The notes beneath the pieces were generated by a model, which was not told the DNA's origin, made no database searches, and was given only the letters and a program-made list of their open reading frames with translations. Shown here in pieces: positions 25,801-34,304 of a stretch of 40,145 bases of DNA. Both the position numbers and the translations under genes were made by a program. The stretch comes from Mastigocoleus testarum BC008. Its GTDB lineage: Bacteria; Cyanobacteriota; Cyanobacteriia; Cyanobacteriales; Nostocaceae. Position 1 is the stretch's first letter. Each line of letters opens with the position of its first letter. Location of the stretch: the NCBI RefSeq assembly GCF_001456025.1, contig NZ_LMTZ01000007.1, forward strand, positions 1-40,145, written 5' to 3'.

Positions 25801-27346
25801 AACCATCAAATTATGGAATGTGAATTCAGGAAAATGTCTTAATACTTTGCGAGGACATACATCTTATGTATGGACAGTAGCAATAGCTCCAAATAATAAA
25901 ATTGTAGCTAGCGGTAGTTTAGATAATTCCATAAAAATATGGAATGTCTCCACTGGAGATTATCTTCAAACTTTACAGGAACACGATCGCGTTGTTCTTT
26001 CAGTCGCATTTAGCCATGACAGCAAAATCTTAGCTACTGGTAGTTCAGACAGAATAATAAAACTTTGGGATATTAACACTGGAGAATGTATTAAGAATTT
26101 CACTGGGCATACTGATGTAATCGTTTCACTGGCTTTTAGCCAAGACGATAAAACTATTTATAGTGCAGGTTGCGATTGCAGCATAAAAAATTGGTCAATT
26201 GATGATGGAGAATGCATTAAAAGCATAAAGGCACATGATTCTAGAATCGAAGAAATTGCTCTTAATTCGACAAACACACTATTAGCAAGTTGTAGTGAAG
26301 ATCGCTCAATAAAACTTTGGGATATTAATACAAAAGAATGTTTACAAACTTTGCAAGGATGTAGTAACTGGATTGTATCTGTAATAATTAGTTATGATGG
26401 CAAAACTATTATTAGCGGCAATAACAACCAAACAATTAAAATTTGGGATATCTGTACAGGAAATTGTTTAAAAACTTTTGAGGGACATGATAGGTGGATA
26501 AGTTCAGTTACTGTGAGTCCCAATGGTCAAATCATCGCAAGTACTAGTGGCGATCGCACGATAAAAATCTGGGATATTAATACCGGAGAGTGTTTCAAAA
26601 CTTTAAAAAATGCAGATATTCACCATCGATCAGTATCAAATATCGCTTTCAGTCCTGATGGAAAAACTTTAGCTACTGGCAGTTTTGATACAACTGTTAA
26701 ATTATGGGATGTTTCTAGTGGGAAGTGTTTACAGACTTTTCAAGGACACACCGATTGGGTAAACTCGGTTGCATTTAGTTTTGATGGCAAAATCATAATT
26801 AGCGGTAGTAGCGATCGCACAATAAAACTACGGGATGTGAATTCAGGAAAAGACCTTAGAACCTTAGAAGGACATGATGCTCGTGTATTATCAGTTGCGA
26901 TATCTCCTGATGGCATAACTATAGCAAGTGGTAGTAAAGATGGCATAGTTAAAATATGGGATATCCACAGTGGGAAATGTTTAAAAACTTTGCAGGATAG
27001 TCATTGTGGAATAGAGTCAGTCAAATATAACTCCGATGGTACACTGCTTGCTGCTGGTAATCTTGAGCAAACAATAAAGATATGGGATATTCATGCGAAT
27101 AAATGTATCAAAACCTTAGAAGGTCATACAAATAGAGTTGTATCAGTCGCTTTTACCCCAGACGATAAATTTTTAGTTAGCGGTAGCTACGACGAAACCA
27201 TCAAAATCTGGGATATCCAAACCGGTGAATGCATCAAAACCCTCAGTAATAAACCCTACGCAGACATGAACATCACAGGCGCTACAGGCTTAACCCCAGA
27301 ACAAAAAGCTTCACTCAAAGCCTTAGGCGCGGTGGAAGAAGATTAA
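22802..27346 (+). CDS. STAND NTPase: nuclease-like domain, NACHT, pentapeptides and 14 WD40 repeats
   Basis: 1514 residues. A helical N-terminus (about 1-185, ending in a coiled coil) leads to an alpha/beta domain (about 215-310). Its [20 protein letters not shown] carries Asp259, Glu269 and Lys271 in the spacing of a PD-(D/E)XK nuclease site, as in Mrr-like enzymes. A NACHT domain follows (about 390-560): Walker A GEFGTGKT (399-406), Walker B IFDGFDE (Asp483-Glu487) and LTCRTEHF. After helical regions come a few pentapeptide repeats (about 848-889) and 14 WD40 repeats (about 896-1488), enough for two seven-bladed propellers. The tail [20 protein letters not shown] is common in cyanobacterial proteins of this kind. 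Inferred role: a WD40 sensor releases NTP-driven oligomerisation and activates the effector domain. The nuclease call is tentative. Confidence 0.85.
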   Translation: MLETLIDTVAGFAKDELKRNERVIKLLKQFNLDPDHPPAEFTGVYNYALVEYGVGKPRAILQLFRQEEVQKAFRQAFDADNPNIAIAQIEEVLEPDEWNILQEAIAEENIDVIIELAEFSAVFIKVVELTRTPAEVRRDQNIVNLQQELEVIKKQLHQLRSLEEIQTELAKLTSQSSHLLVSNQNSARDVPEPAASALSLWDVSTNDPTPTQAQCKAAHLAEQLRGWFKTLGYGFEKYEVWESGHFEWIIKIQGRRRFDRILVRGIDGEAKISDLTALRQSVENQKTDEGWLIAARRISRLARNEVNKSENEDLFCYTLDELIDETADFSNYINWLSDEVKKRKIDQLYVPLACTKEEFDPVTKQRMGINRYEEQDGWIDGYIDLWLDDPAKEHLSVLGEFGTGKTWVAFHYAWIALQKYQQAKQKGLTRPRLPLVILLRDYAKALDVENVMAGFFYSQHEISLNSSVFDQLNRMGKLLLIFDGFDEMAARVDRQQMINNFWELAKVVVPGAKVILTCRTEHFPEAKEGRSLLNAELRASVANLTAESPQFEVLELEKFNDEQIRQVFSHVANTDTVDKVMNNPQLLDLARRPVMSDLILEALPDIEAGKPVDMSRVYLYAVRRKMERDIKSDRTFTSLADKMYFLCEIAWEMLSNDQMSLNYRLFPDRIRHLFGEAVQQQKDLDHWHYDMMGQTMLVRNADGDYTPAHRSLLEFFVAYKFAAELGVLAEDFLEVVQPYELCIDRNAAPQEYTWSEYCQLQVEKRKKNHLIAPLKGFRSENLQRLRETLGQAPLTKAVLDLLVGMVDERECRDATCRISKMIEIIESTRGKSEGDVGYVGGNTATLLVKLDCAALEDKNLSGAVIKGADFSDASLRKVNLQKTNLVDSTFTKPFSLVISLAFSPDDKSLVTGGADGEIRLWRVADGKQISSFRAHNGWVLSVNFSPNGSMIASCSDSGAVKLWDLKTGECLKILRGHTDTVRQLSFNSNGTILASCSDDKTIKLWNVNSGKCLNTLRGHTSYVWTVAIAPNNKIVASGSLDNSIKIWNVSTGDYLQTLQEHDRVVLSVAFSHDSKILATGSSDRIIKLWDINTGECIKNFTGHTDVIVSLAFSQDDKTIYSAGCDCSIKNWSIDDGECIKSIKAHDSRIEEIALNSTNTLLASCSEDRSIKLWDINTKECLQTLQGCSNWIVSVIISYDGKTIISGNNNQTIKIWDICTGNCLKTFEGHDRWISSVTVSPNGQIIASTSGDRTIKIWDINTGECFKTLKNADIHHRSVSNIAFSPDGKTLATGSFDTTVKLWDVSSGKCLQTFQGHTDWVNSVAFSFDGKIIISGSSDRTIKLRDVNSGKDLRTLEGHDARVLSVAISPDGITIASGSKDGIVKIWDIHSGKCLKTLQDSHCGIESVKYNSDGTLLAAGNLEQTIKIWDIHANKCIKTLEGHTNRVVSVAFTPDDKFLVSGSYDETIKIWDIQTGECIKTLSNKPYADMNITGATGLTPEQKASLKALGAVEED
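23363..23413. repeat. Dispersed hairpin element inside the NACHT-WD40 coding sequence
   Basis: The 15-base arms AGAGACGTTCCAGAG (23363-23377) and CTCTGGGACGTCTCT (23399-23413) match with one mismatch around a GC-rich loop. It encodes the Ala/Ser-rich linker at about residues 188-204, between the coiled coil and the nuclease-like domain, without breaking the frame. Confidence 0.85.
25236..25257. repeat. Second AGAGACG-type hairpin inside the same coding sequence
   Basis: GAGACGCGAC (25236-25245) and GTCGCATCTC (25248-25257) pair with one mismatch around a two-base loop. It encodes part of the linker between the NACHT helical region and the pentapeptide repeats (about residues 812-819), again in frame. 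Confidence 0.75.
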
Positions 27347-27359
27347 GAAATTAGAAATC

Positions 27360-27405
27360 ACACTAAATTCAATTTGATGAACCTTTTTAAGAATGAGTTT
27401 AGTGT
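27360..27405 (+). terminator. Possible hairpin terminator of the NACHT-WD40 gene
   Basis: ACACTAAATTC (27360-27370) pairs with GAGTTTAGTGT (27395-27405) with one mismatch, 13 bases after the stop. It has a long loop and no U-tract, so it may protect the 3' end rather than terminate. Confidence 0.35.
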
Positions 27406-27451
27406 AAGAAAGTTTAAAAAAATCATTTATACGATTATTGCTCTATCGTAG

Positions 27452-27471
27452 GGGTGCACCGACGTGCGCCC
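27452..27471. repeat. GC-rich dispersed repeat hairpin
   Basis: GGGTGCAC and GTGCGCCC flank CGAC, with a single wobble pair. GTAGGGG(C/T)GCACCGACGTGCGCCC-type blocks are common dispersed repeats in filamentous cyanobacteria and stand out here from the AT-rich surroundings. Confidence 0.65.
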
Positions 27472-27741
27472 TGATGAGCATTATATTTTTTCCATAATCC
27501 CCTAAAAATAAACAATTATGAAGGTGATTTAAAGCTCGGATTTGGTGCTCCACAAAATTTTCTATATTGCTTAGAATAAAAGCAAAAGCGGTATCGTTCC
27601 TTAGCTCATTTTTCATCATGGCTCACCCGAACCCAAATGAAACAAAATTCTGTACCCAATTAGTCGAATTTTTGGTACTAGTTTAATTTCTACTTATTGA
27701 ATATATCAAAAATAACTATAGCTGAAAGCTTAAAGAATATT

Positions 27742-29715
27742 ATGATTAAGCAAAAAATCAAAATTGGCTTATTATCTCTATTATTAGCATCTAGCTCCAT
27801 TTACTTTGCTTGTACGCCACAAAAAACGACGAATGCAGGAACAGAAAAAACTGCAAATAATGTATTAACAGAAAATATAACAAGTGCGAAAGTAGAAACA
27901 ACTGCAAATCCAAAAGTAGAAAAAACTGCAAACCCAGGAGCAGAAAATAATATAGGTGCGGGAATAGACAAAATCGCAACTACAAGAAGAGGAGAGTTAA
28001 AATTTATATCTAGTTGGTTTGGTAATACCGGTGGAAACAGGGATACAGCCGGACAAAGCTGGATCGAACGCATTAAAGTACAACCTGATGGTAGCGTATG
28101 GAGTCAAACGGGTTGGGATGAAAGTGGTAATAACAACGTCATTTATAAAAATGGAGCGCGTGTTGGTAAATTTCAGGGTAAAATCAATCCCTACGAAGCT
28201 AAAGTTAGGGGTAGAAGATGGGTTATCCCCAACCCCAAATTTTTAGGTGGTGACAGGGTACAAACTGTTGATGGTAGATGTGTAATTAAAGATGCTGGAA
28301 CACCTAGCGCCCTTGCTGTCACTAATGATAGACATTTGATGGTTGCAGATAATGGACCTCGTCAATATATTCGGATTTACGATGTTTCTTCACCATGTAA
28401 TCCAAAATTAATCCGTACTTTTGGTGAGGAAGGTGGAGTTTTTTCCAAAGGTAAGCCAGCAGGTGTGGTCGAACCGTTGCGTTTTTACGGAATTAATGGC
28501 GTAGGAATGGATCGTGCAGGGAATATCTGCGTTGGTGGTCAAATTGTTGGTGGTGGTGGTTGGATACGTTGTTTAACACCCCAAGGTAAATTAAAATGGC
28601 AAGTCTATTCTGCTGGTTGGCTTTCCAATGCTGCAGCCGATCCCGATACCGATGGACGTATTTTCTACAGTTCCAGTGCAGCTTACCGAATGGATTATGG
28701 AGTAACTAAGCAAGGAAAAGAAGGCGGAGATTTCCCTGTACGTTTCACTATTGATATTTTCCGATATCCCGACGATCCCCGTGCTAAAGTTTATGCTGGT
28801 GGTAAATGGCTCGATCTCAAAGAAGCACCAGCAGATGGTCACTATGCCGTGAATCCCAATGGTATAGTAGCTGTCCGTAGTTGTGGAACGGGAAGAAAAT
28901 ATCTTTTTGGTAGCGGTCAGAATGGTCCCAAGCTTGGTGCTTATAAAGTCGACGAACGCGGTATGTTCATGCCCATGGAACTCAATAATATCGAAAAAGC
29001 TTGGGCAATGAATGTTGATGATAAATGTAATATTTGGGTTGGGAAGGAAGGTAAAAACGATAAGGGAGTATTAATGTATCCATTCACTGGAATTGATGCA
29101 CAAGGTAATCTTCAGTATAGAGAAGCGAAGGTTATACCCCGTCCGTTTGCTGATATGACCACCATAAATCGAATTCATTATGATACCAAACAAGATGCGC
29201 TTTACCTAACGGGATATAGCAAGAAATACCCTCATAAAGAAGGATGGGGATTGATTGGATCGGTGATGTATCGTTGGAACGGTATTTCTAAAGGAAAAAT
29301 GGATTTACATCCCGGTTATCCAGCTGTGTTTCCCGATATACCTCATGGTAAAGGAAGTGATTCTGGTGCAGCTCCGGGCGAGAAAACTAATGTTGATATT
29401 GAAACATCACCACGATACAAATCCATTTCTTGGGCTGGTAACTACGCCTTTACGTCCTATGTTGCTCGTAATAAAACTAAGGGTGGTAGACGCGGTCACA
29501 CCGATGTATACGATCTAAATACAGGTAAAAAAGTGAAATCTTTCTTCCCTGACGGAAATATCATGCGAACCGATGATGAAGTAGGTTGGGTAGATATTAT
29601 TAATGGTAATAGTGCGTTTTTAAGATCTAATGGAGAATACGTAGTATCGGTAGAAGATAATGCTTATAACAAGTATCTTCTTTTCCGATGGTGTCCTAGC
29701 AAAAAATGCAATTAG
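27742..29715 (+). CDS. Secreted lipoprotein-like protein with a propeller-like C-terminal domain (unknown)
   Basis: 657 residues from the ATG at 27742; the frame is also open from a TTG at 27697. The N-terminus has Lys-rich residues, a hydrophobic core and FAC at Cys24, an imperfect lipobox that still suggests a lipoprotein. A low-complexity Thr/Ala/Asn/Lys linker with KVEKTANP-type repeats (about 35-80) follows. The rest (about 85-657) is rich in Gly, Trp, Asp and Tyr, with repeated VxxDGxxW, MDRAGNICVGG and NVDDKCNIWVG patterns. These resemble NHL or quinoprotein-type propeller blades, and several cysteines are present. It is probably a surface or periplasmic protein. I recognise no characterised family. 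It converges on the glycan cluster. Confidence 0.75.
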   Translation: MIKQKIKIGLLSLLLASSSIYFACTPQKTTNAGTEKTANNVLTENITSAKVETTANPKVEKTANPGAENNIGAGIDKIATTRRGELKFISSWFGNTGGNRDTAGQSWIERIKVQPDGSVWSQTGWDESGNNNVIYKNGARVGKFQGKINPYEAKVRGRRWVIPNPKFLGGDRVQTVDGRCVIKDAGTPSALAVTNDRHLMVADNGPRQYIRIYDVSSPCNPKLIRTFGEEGGVFSKGKPAGVVEPLRFYGINGVGMDRAGNICVGGQIVGGGGWIRCLTPQGKLKWQVYSAGWLSNAAADPDTDGRIFYSSSAAYRMDYGVTKQGKEGGDFPVRFTIDIFRYPDDPRAKVYAGGKWLDLKEAPADGHYAVNPNGIVAVRSCGTGRKYLFGSGQNGPKLGAYKVDERGMFMPMELNNIEKAWAMNVDDKCNIWVGKEGKNDKGVLMYPFTGIDAQGNLQYREAKVIPRPFADMTTINRIHYDTKQDALYLTGYSKKYPHKEGWGLIGSVMYRWNGISKGKMDLHPGYPAVFPDIPHGKGSDSGAAPGEKTNVDIETSPRYKSISWAGNYAFTSYVARNKTKGGRRGHTDVYDLNTGKKVKSFFPDGNIMRTDDEVGWVDIINGNSAFLRSNGEYVVSVEDNAYNKYLLFRWCPSKKCN

Positions 29716-29750
29716 TTTATTCGAGCAAATGTGACATTTAAATATAAGGG

Positions 29751-29778
29751 TTTAAAGACAGATTTGTTTGTCTTTAAA
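29751..29778 (+). terminator. Hairpin terminator after the lipoprotein-like gene
   Basis: TTTAAAGACA (29751-29760) and TGTCTTTAAA (29769-29778) form a perfect ten-base-pair stem with an eight-base loop, 35 bases after the stop. Only a weak T-rich tail follows. Confidence 0.5.
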
Positions 29779-29796
29779 GTCTTTGTATATTAATCT

Positions 29797-29875
29797 TAGG
29801 GCGGTGCGTTACGGTGTGGTAAAAAAGGTGACCTTAAAAAATATTTTTTTGTGCGCCTAACACACCCTACTATAA
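29797..29875. repeat. Dispersed cyanobacterial repeat between convergent genes
   Basis: TAGGGCGGTGCGTTACGGTG (from 29797) and GTGCGCCTAACACACCCTAC (29851-29870) form an imperfect inverted repeat around an A/T-rich centre. GTAGGGTGTGTTA and GTAACGCACC modules of this kind are widespread in filamentous cyanobacteria. There is no gene here. Confidence 0.6.
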
Positions 29876-29941
29876 TTTTATTTATGAACACCTTTCAAAA
29901 AAGTTTCGTATCTCAACAAAATTTGAGTTTGTCTTTCTTAA

Positions 29942-30967
29942 CTAAGCCTGACGTCCTGCAAGAAATTTTCTGAATCTATACTTAAGATTACTAATTCTTT
30001 GGTTCAGAAATGTTTTGCTAACTCTTTGCGAACGCACGAATGGATGGGGAGGAGTTAATTTTTGAGGACGCTCTTGAGGAGATTTAAGATATCGATAATG
30101 TAGAAATAGATCGCGGTAAGGAATATCAATTTCTTCTCCTTGACACAACTGGTTAAACTTTGTGGAAGGTACGCTCATATAGTGTAGGTAAGTAAGTCGT
30201 TTACCTCGGTCATACAAAACATTATTAATAGTTTCAAATTCAGATGACCAATGGTTTCCAGTCGTTTCACCATGAGATGCAAAATTATAAAAAGATATAC
30301 CACTTTGCATCACCATGTAATTGAACAGTGATTGATCTGGTCCTGATAACGCCATTGTTTCAGCTTCCGAGGTCAACTTATCCAGAAGATGATTTAATTT
30401 ATATTCTGGGAAAACACCTTTTTTACTCGAGAACCAACCAGCACAGAAAATATGCGATCGCAGTTTAGCTTCACCAAAAACTTTAATTAGTTGCTCTTGG
30501 GGAGCATCAAACACATATTTCATATCTGATAAATGTTGAAAATCATCAGCGACCCAATCATAATCATCTAGCTTTTGGTAAACTCTATCGAGTGGTCCCA
30601 TCGCCAGAGTATCAGCATCAAAATAAACAAAATTTTCAAAGGGACCGCTAAAAGAACAAAATTTACGGTGCATTCCCATGCAGTATACAGGATGTGTACC
30701 CTGTTGTTTCCAGATTTTTTGGGCTTTGTGATGACGTTTCCATACATCTGTGGCAAAATTTTCCCAGTATGCAATTGCTTGAGTGTCATCAAATAAAGTA
30801 ACGTTACTTCTCTTGTCTACTTCAGCCTTAACTCGATCAAAAGAATTATTATAAGGAATAATGCAAACTGGTATATCTGCACCAATATTTACTTCAATGC
30901 TATTGAGTAAAGCAACCAGTTGATTATAAACACGATCGTTAGCAAGGGTATATATACCATTAGCCAT
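29942..30967 (-). CDS. Npun_R2821/R2823-family putative glycosyltransferase (paralogue 1)
   Basis: 341 residues. The start MANGIYTLANDRVYNQLVAL is the family hallmark. A GT-A-like core has FVYFDADTLAMG (DxD metal motif, about residues 116-127), then FCAGWFSSKKGVF and LTYLHYMSVPS with FPYRDLFLHYRYL-type ending (here IPYRDLFLHYRYLKSP). The family resembles GT8-type enzymes that use nucleotide sugars, but no member is characterised to my knowledge. It is the last gene of the minus-strand glycan cluster, separated from the previous gene by a long heptamer array. Because of the array, its ribosome binding site (TTAGGAGTTAGAGTAAATG) is formed by repeat units. Confidence 0.85.
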   Translation of the reverse strand: MANGIYTLANDRVYNQLVALLNSIEVNIGADIPVCIIPYNNSFDRVKAEVDKRSNVTLFDDTQAIAYWENFATDVWKRHHKAQKIWKQQGTHPVYCMGMHRKFCSFSGPFENFVYFDADTLAMGPLDRVYQKLDDYDWVADDFQHLSDMKYVFDAPQEQLIKVFGEAKLRSHIFCAGWFSSKKGVFPEYKLNHLLDKLTSEAETMALSGPDQSLFNYMVMQSGISFYNFASHGETTGNHWSSEFETINNVLYDRGKRLTYLHYMSVPSTKFNQLCQGEEIDIPYRDLFLHYRYLKSPQERPQKLTPPHPFVRSQRVSKTFLNQRISNLKYRFRKFLAGRQA

Positions 30968-31252
30968 TTACTCTAACTCCTAACTCCTAACTCTTAACTC
31001 ATTACTCATTACTTGTTACTTGTTACTTGTTACTTATTACTTATTACTCATTACTTATTACTTGTTACTTGTTACTTATTACTTATTACTCATTACTTAT
31101 TACTTGTTACTTGTTACTTATTACTTGTTACTCATTACTCATTACTCATTACTTATTACTCATTACTTATTACTCATTACTTATTACTTGTTACTCATTA
31201 CTTGTTACTCATTACTCATTACTTATTACTCATTACTTATTACTTACTACTC
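30968..31252. repeat. Large heptanucleotide array (about 40 units)
   Basis: About 40 units of ATTACTC, ATTACTT and GTTACTT, with CTAACTC variants next to the gene start, fill nearly the whole gap between two glycosyltransferase genes. A six-unit (42-base) higher-order block occurs twice in tandem near 31030-31115. On the plus strand the array has no stop codons, so all three frames are open. These are not genes. Confidence 0.95.
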
Positions 31253-31268
31253 TTTGCTTCTATCAAAT

Positions 31269-32153
31269 CTAAACTCCAACAAAAGGTACAATACGACGCA
31301 TTAATCTTTTAAGTTTTTCTTTTTTCGATTCATTCAAATAACGATAATGTTCCCAAACATTCCAGTAAGGACAACCGGGTTTTATTTTCATTCCAGCCCA
31401 GTGCAAATACTCTAGTCTTTTTCCCTTGTCATAAAGTATGCGGTCTTTTTCTTCAAAATGGCGAGAACCAGCCCAGCTACCAGGTGCTCCACCAGAAACC
31501 TTCACCATATTATGGCGTTTAGAAATATTTTTCAGTACCAAATAATTTAGAATAGGTTGGTCTGTAACCCCTTTGGTAAAATCAAAATATTCTTCGTGTA
31601 CAGAACATTCCCGTAATGTTGCTTCCATTTTCTCGGGACTAATTACTTCTTTTTTAGAAGCCCAATAACCACTGTTAAAAACGTCTTCTAATTCTGAATC
31701 ACTGAAAATTTGCTTCTCTTTAACAGTATCTGAAAAAACATTTTTCAAGCCTTCACTTACATGATGATAATCACAACAGATAAAATCATATTCTGTAAGT
31801 TTATTTAGAGTTTTATTTGGGCTTTCAAAGACAATTATATCGGTATCAATATAAATAAACTCATCTAGAGGACCAAGCCATGCGACTAATTTTCGCATTT
31901 TATTTGGTAAAGCCAAGAAATTCCGGGGAAAAATATCTTGGACTTTCTGAGTAAATTCATCTATTAGTTTGAGATCGGGAAAAACCTCTACTCCACCATG
32001 ATGACTGAGAGTAGATGCGATATTGTGAAATTGTTCGTTAAAAGGAATCAGAATAATTGGTATTTCTTTATCAAAAGAACGGATACTATTGACTAGTGCG
32101 ATCGCATTATCTATCACATAATCATTAGCTACTATATACACTCCACGCGTCAT
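31269..32153 (-). CDS. Npun_R2821/R2823-family putative glycosyltransferase (paralogue 2, divergent)
   Basis: 294 residues, the shortest and most divergent of three paralogues. It starts MTRGVYIVANDYVIDNAIAL, with GAGG six bases upstream. The DxD motif is FIYIDTDIIVFES (about residues 97-109). Further family blocks are FNSGYWASKKEV, TDQPILNYLVL and LEYLHWAGM. It begins 12 bases after the stop of paralogue 3, the only tight junction in this part of the cluster, so the two are surely co-transcribed. It probably transfers a sugar to a different acceptor from its sisters. Confidence 0.82.
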   Translation of the reverse strand: MTRGVYIVANDYVIDNAIALVNSIRSFDKEIPIILIPFNEQFHNIASTLSHHGGVEVFPDLKLIDEFTQKVQDIFPRNFLALPNKMRKLVAWLGPLDEFIYIDTDIIVFESPNKTLNKLTEYDFICCDYHHVSEGLKNVFSDTVKEKQIFSDSELEDVFNSGYWASKKEVISPEKMEATLRECSVHEEYFDFTKGVTDQPILNYLVLKNISKRHNMVKVSGGAPGSWAGSRHFEEKDRILYDKGKRLEYLHWAGMKIKPGCPYWNVWEHYRYLNESKKEKLKRLMRRIVPFVGV

Positions 32154-32165
32154 AATTTACCTCAA

Positions 32166-33134
32166 TTAATTTAGTTGTAATTTTTTTAAAGCCTTCTGGA
32201 GAAAACTGGGCTTGGATGTACCGTAAGTTTTTGGAGGGGTGGTAAAAGTTGGACGATTTTCGGGTTCGTGAAGGTAGCGGTAGTGTAAAAATAAATCTCG
32301 ATAGGGAAAGTCAAAATTCTCTCCAGCACACAAGGCTTGCATTACTTTGGGCTGAACGCCAATATAATGCAGATATGTCAGGCGGTTACCTTTGTCATAT
32401 AGAATGTGTTCCCGTTCTTCGAAGTGCTTGGAGGTTGCAGAACAACCGGTTCTCTCGGCTTCTGGTAATTCATTAGCAAAATTATAGCTAGAAATTCCAG
32501 ACCTCATCACCATGTAATTAAGTAAAGGTTGTTCTCCCGCACCACCGTATAAAATTTCTGATTCACCGGCTTGGAGTTGAGAAATTAACCAAGCTTTTTT
32601 AGCATCATCAAATATACCTTTCTTGGAAGCATAAAAACCAGAACAAAAGATTTCTTTATCAATTCGTTCTTGCGGAAAAACTTCTAATAATTTTGCAGAA
32701 TTAGTATTATATATTTTACTGACATCTTTAAATTGGAAATCATAAACAACCCAATCGTATTGTTCTAATTTCGCAAATACCGTCGCTAGGGAACTCATTG
32801 CAACGGTATCCCCATCCATATAGATAAATTTATCGAAGGGACCATCAAAAGCACAAAAACGGCGATGGGCTCCATATAAACGATATTTACCACGATTTAG
32901 ACGTTCCGGTGCTACAGCAAGCATAAATTCGTCCCAACGCTGAATAGATTCTCGGTCGTCGTAGATAAATACGTTGGGTCTATTAGCAATTTCAGCAGAT
33001 ATTCTTTCTAGCTGTTCGTCAAAAGGATAGATACAAACAGGAGTTTCAGATCCAATATTGGCATCAATACTATTTAGTAGAGCCACTAATTGGTCAAAAA
33101 CTACATCATTACCAAGGGTACAAATACCATTCAT
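32166..33134 (-). CDS. Npun_R2821/R2823-family putative glycosyltransferase (paralogue 3)
   Basis: 322 residues from the ATG at 33134; the frame extends to a TTG at 33146, but MNGICTLGNDVVFDQLVALL fits the family start. The metal motif is FIYMDGDTVAMSS (about residues 102-114). FCSGFYASKKGIF, GEQPLLNYMVMRSGISSYNF and the FPYRDLFLHYRYLHEPE ending closely match paralogue 1, so these two are the nearer pair. It is followed by paralogue 2 with a 12-base gap and preceded by a heptamer array and the GT10 gene. Confidence 0.85.
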   Translation of the reverse strand: MNGICTLGNDVVFDQLVALLNSIDANIGSETPVCIYPFDEQLERISAEIANRPNVFIYDDRESIQRWDEFMLAVAPERLNRGKYRLYGAHRRFCAFDGPFDKFIYMDGDTVAMSSLATVFAKLEQYDWVVYDFQFKDVSKIYNTNSAKLLEVFPQERIDKEIFCSGFYASKKGIFDDAKKAWLISQLQAGESEILYGGAGEQPLLNYMVMRSGISSYNFANELPEAERTGCSATSKHFEEREHILYDKGNRLTYLHYIGVQPKVMQALCAGENFDFPYRDLFLHYRYLHEPENRPTFTTPPKTYGTSKPSFLQKALKKLQLN

Positions 33135-33236
33135 ATATAATTTCAAACTTTAAATAAAGTAAATAGAAAACTAATAACTTACACTTTGAAAATCTGAAAA
33201 TTAGATTTGAAATTCTGAAAATCAGATACAAATAAT

Positions 33237-33292
33237 CCTTACTTATTACTTATTACTTATTACTTGTTACTTATTACTCCTTACTTCCTACT
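33237..33292. repeat. Heptanucleotide array between GT10 and paralogue 3
   Basis: About seven to eight units of TTACTTA/TTACTTG/TTACTCC type, the same family and orientation as the large array at 30968-31252. It occupies the gap immediately after the GT10 stop. Confidence 0.88.
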
Positions 33293-33304
33293 TTTTATAT
33301 AGGG

Positions 33305-34261
33305 CTATTGAAATTTAGCTGTAAATTCAGAAAGCCAATTGAGAAGATTGAGTTTATGCAAGATGATTTGTCGTGCTTCTGCGATCGCTCCTTTTGCTTC
33401 ATACCAAGCATCAGGGGTTGCGGTAACTTCTTTGATGTAAGCAATTCCTTTTTCGTCCATGCTAGGTAAACGCAAAAAACTACCTGGAGGTAATAATTTA
33501 TCGGCTGCAGGTCCACCGTAATAAATCGGTAAACACCATGCTAACAGAGCATCCCAGAGTTTTTCACTGACATACCAGTCATTATCTTTATAATTTTCAA
33601 TAGAAAGATTGTAGTAATAGGGAGCCATTCCATACCATTTATTATTCAATTCTCCAAGACTGTTAGACCATAGAGGTAGATTACGTCCGTATAAACTAAA
33701 GGGAATTCCACTTTGTTCTAGAGAACGGAGAAACTCCAAACGTTGACGATGATTGAGGGTACGATTAATTCCAGAGGTAATCCAACTACAGGAAGCAACT
33801 TTTTTTGGTGGGGGCATTTCATTTAATTCCCGAAATGAGTTACCGTGATACCAAATGGCAGGCATATAATCGGGAACTGGAGCAAAATCATCGGGACCAG
33901 AGACATAACCGCAATATTTTTCGGCTTCCTGATAGTTATATTTAGCAATATCTACAACTTCTTCTAAGGGTGGTTCCCTCAACAGATAGATAATTCTATC
34001 TTTATTTACACTGCGAAAGCGAGATTTTATGTCCGGTAATGGCTTTGGCGATTTACGAAATCGATCGAGCCAAGTTTTATTTGTCTGTTGCTGGGGAAAA
34101 TCAAACTGGTACATCAACAGAAAATCTGGCTTAGTAGCATTAGCTCGGATTTGAATGTTACCCCAAACTCCAGATTCATCAGGTGCTTGTTGCCACAGCC
34201 AGTCGGCTTTTTTTTCTAAGCCACTGTAGCCGCTAATCATACCAATAGTTGCAAGATTCAT
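33305..34261 (-). CDS. Glycosyltransferase family 10 (fucosyltransferase-like)
   Basis: 318 residues. The GT10 signature lies near residues 215-245: LSIENYKDNDWYVSEKLWDA followed by LLAWCLPIYYGGP and LLPPGSFLRL, equivalent to the FxxxFENS...YxTEK motif of alpha-1,3-fucosyltransferases. Upstream, IIYLLREPPLEE and KVASCSWITSG are also typical. There is no membrane anchor, so it probably acts in the cytoplasm on a growing glycan. Fucose is the usual donor sugar of the family but cannot be proven from sequence. It lies between the exporter gene (44 bases upstream) and paralogue 3; a heptamer run directly abuts its ATG and leaves no clear ribosome binding site. Confidence 0.88.
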   Translation of the reverse strand: MNLATIGMISGYSGLEKKADWLWQQAPDESGVWGNIQIRANATKPDFLLMYQFDFPQQQTNKTWLDRFRKSPKPLPDIKSRFRSVNKDRIIYLLREPPLEEVVDIAKYNYQEAEKYCGYVSGPDDFAPVPDYMPAIWYHGNSFRELNEMPPPKKVASCSWITSGINRTLNHRQRLEFLRSLEQSGIPFSLYGRNLPLWSNSLGELNNKWYGMAPYYYNLSIENYKDNDWYVSEKLWDALLAWCLPIYYGGPAADKLLPPGSFLRLPSMDEKGIAYIKEVTATPDAWYEAKGAIAEARQIILHKLNLLNWLSEFTAKFQ

Positions 34262-34304
34262 ATTATCAGTTATCAGTTATCAGTTAACAGTTAACAGTTA
34301 TTAG
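34262..34304. repeat. Heptanucleotide array (AGTTATC/AGTTAAC) between exporter and GT10
   Basis: About six units of AGTTATC, AGTTAAC and AGTTATT fill the entire 43-base gap between the GT10 start and the exporter stop. Confidence 0.88.

Larger units (their letters stand above)
27347..27741. other. Intergenic region with two small inverted repeats
   Basis: About 395 bases without a gene. It holds a hairpin right after the NACHT-WD40 stop (27360-27405) and a GC-rich dispersed repeat (27452-27471), then AT-rich upstream DNA of the lipoprotein gene. Confidence 0.55.

Noticed and set aside
22802..27346. Known Avs-type antiphage protein
   Set aside because: The layout is similar, but Avs proteins carry TPR-like sensor regions. 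Here the sensor is WD40 and the nuclease call rests on three residues, so naming it Avs would overreach.
30968..31252. CRISPR array
   Set aside because: The repeats are contiguous seven-base units with no spacers and no cas genes nearby.
31013..31312. Three overlapping open frames of 81-99 codons encoding Leu/Thr/Tyr heptad-like peptides
   Set aside because: They are produced by a stop-free seven-base tandem array, which is open in all three frames on one strand. There is no start context and no real protein composition.
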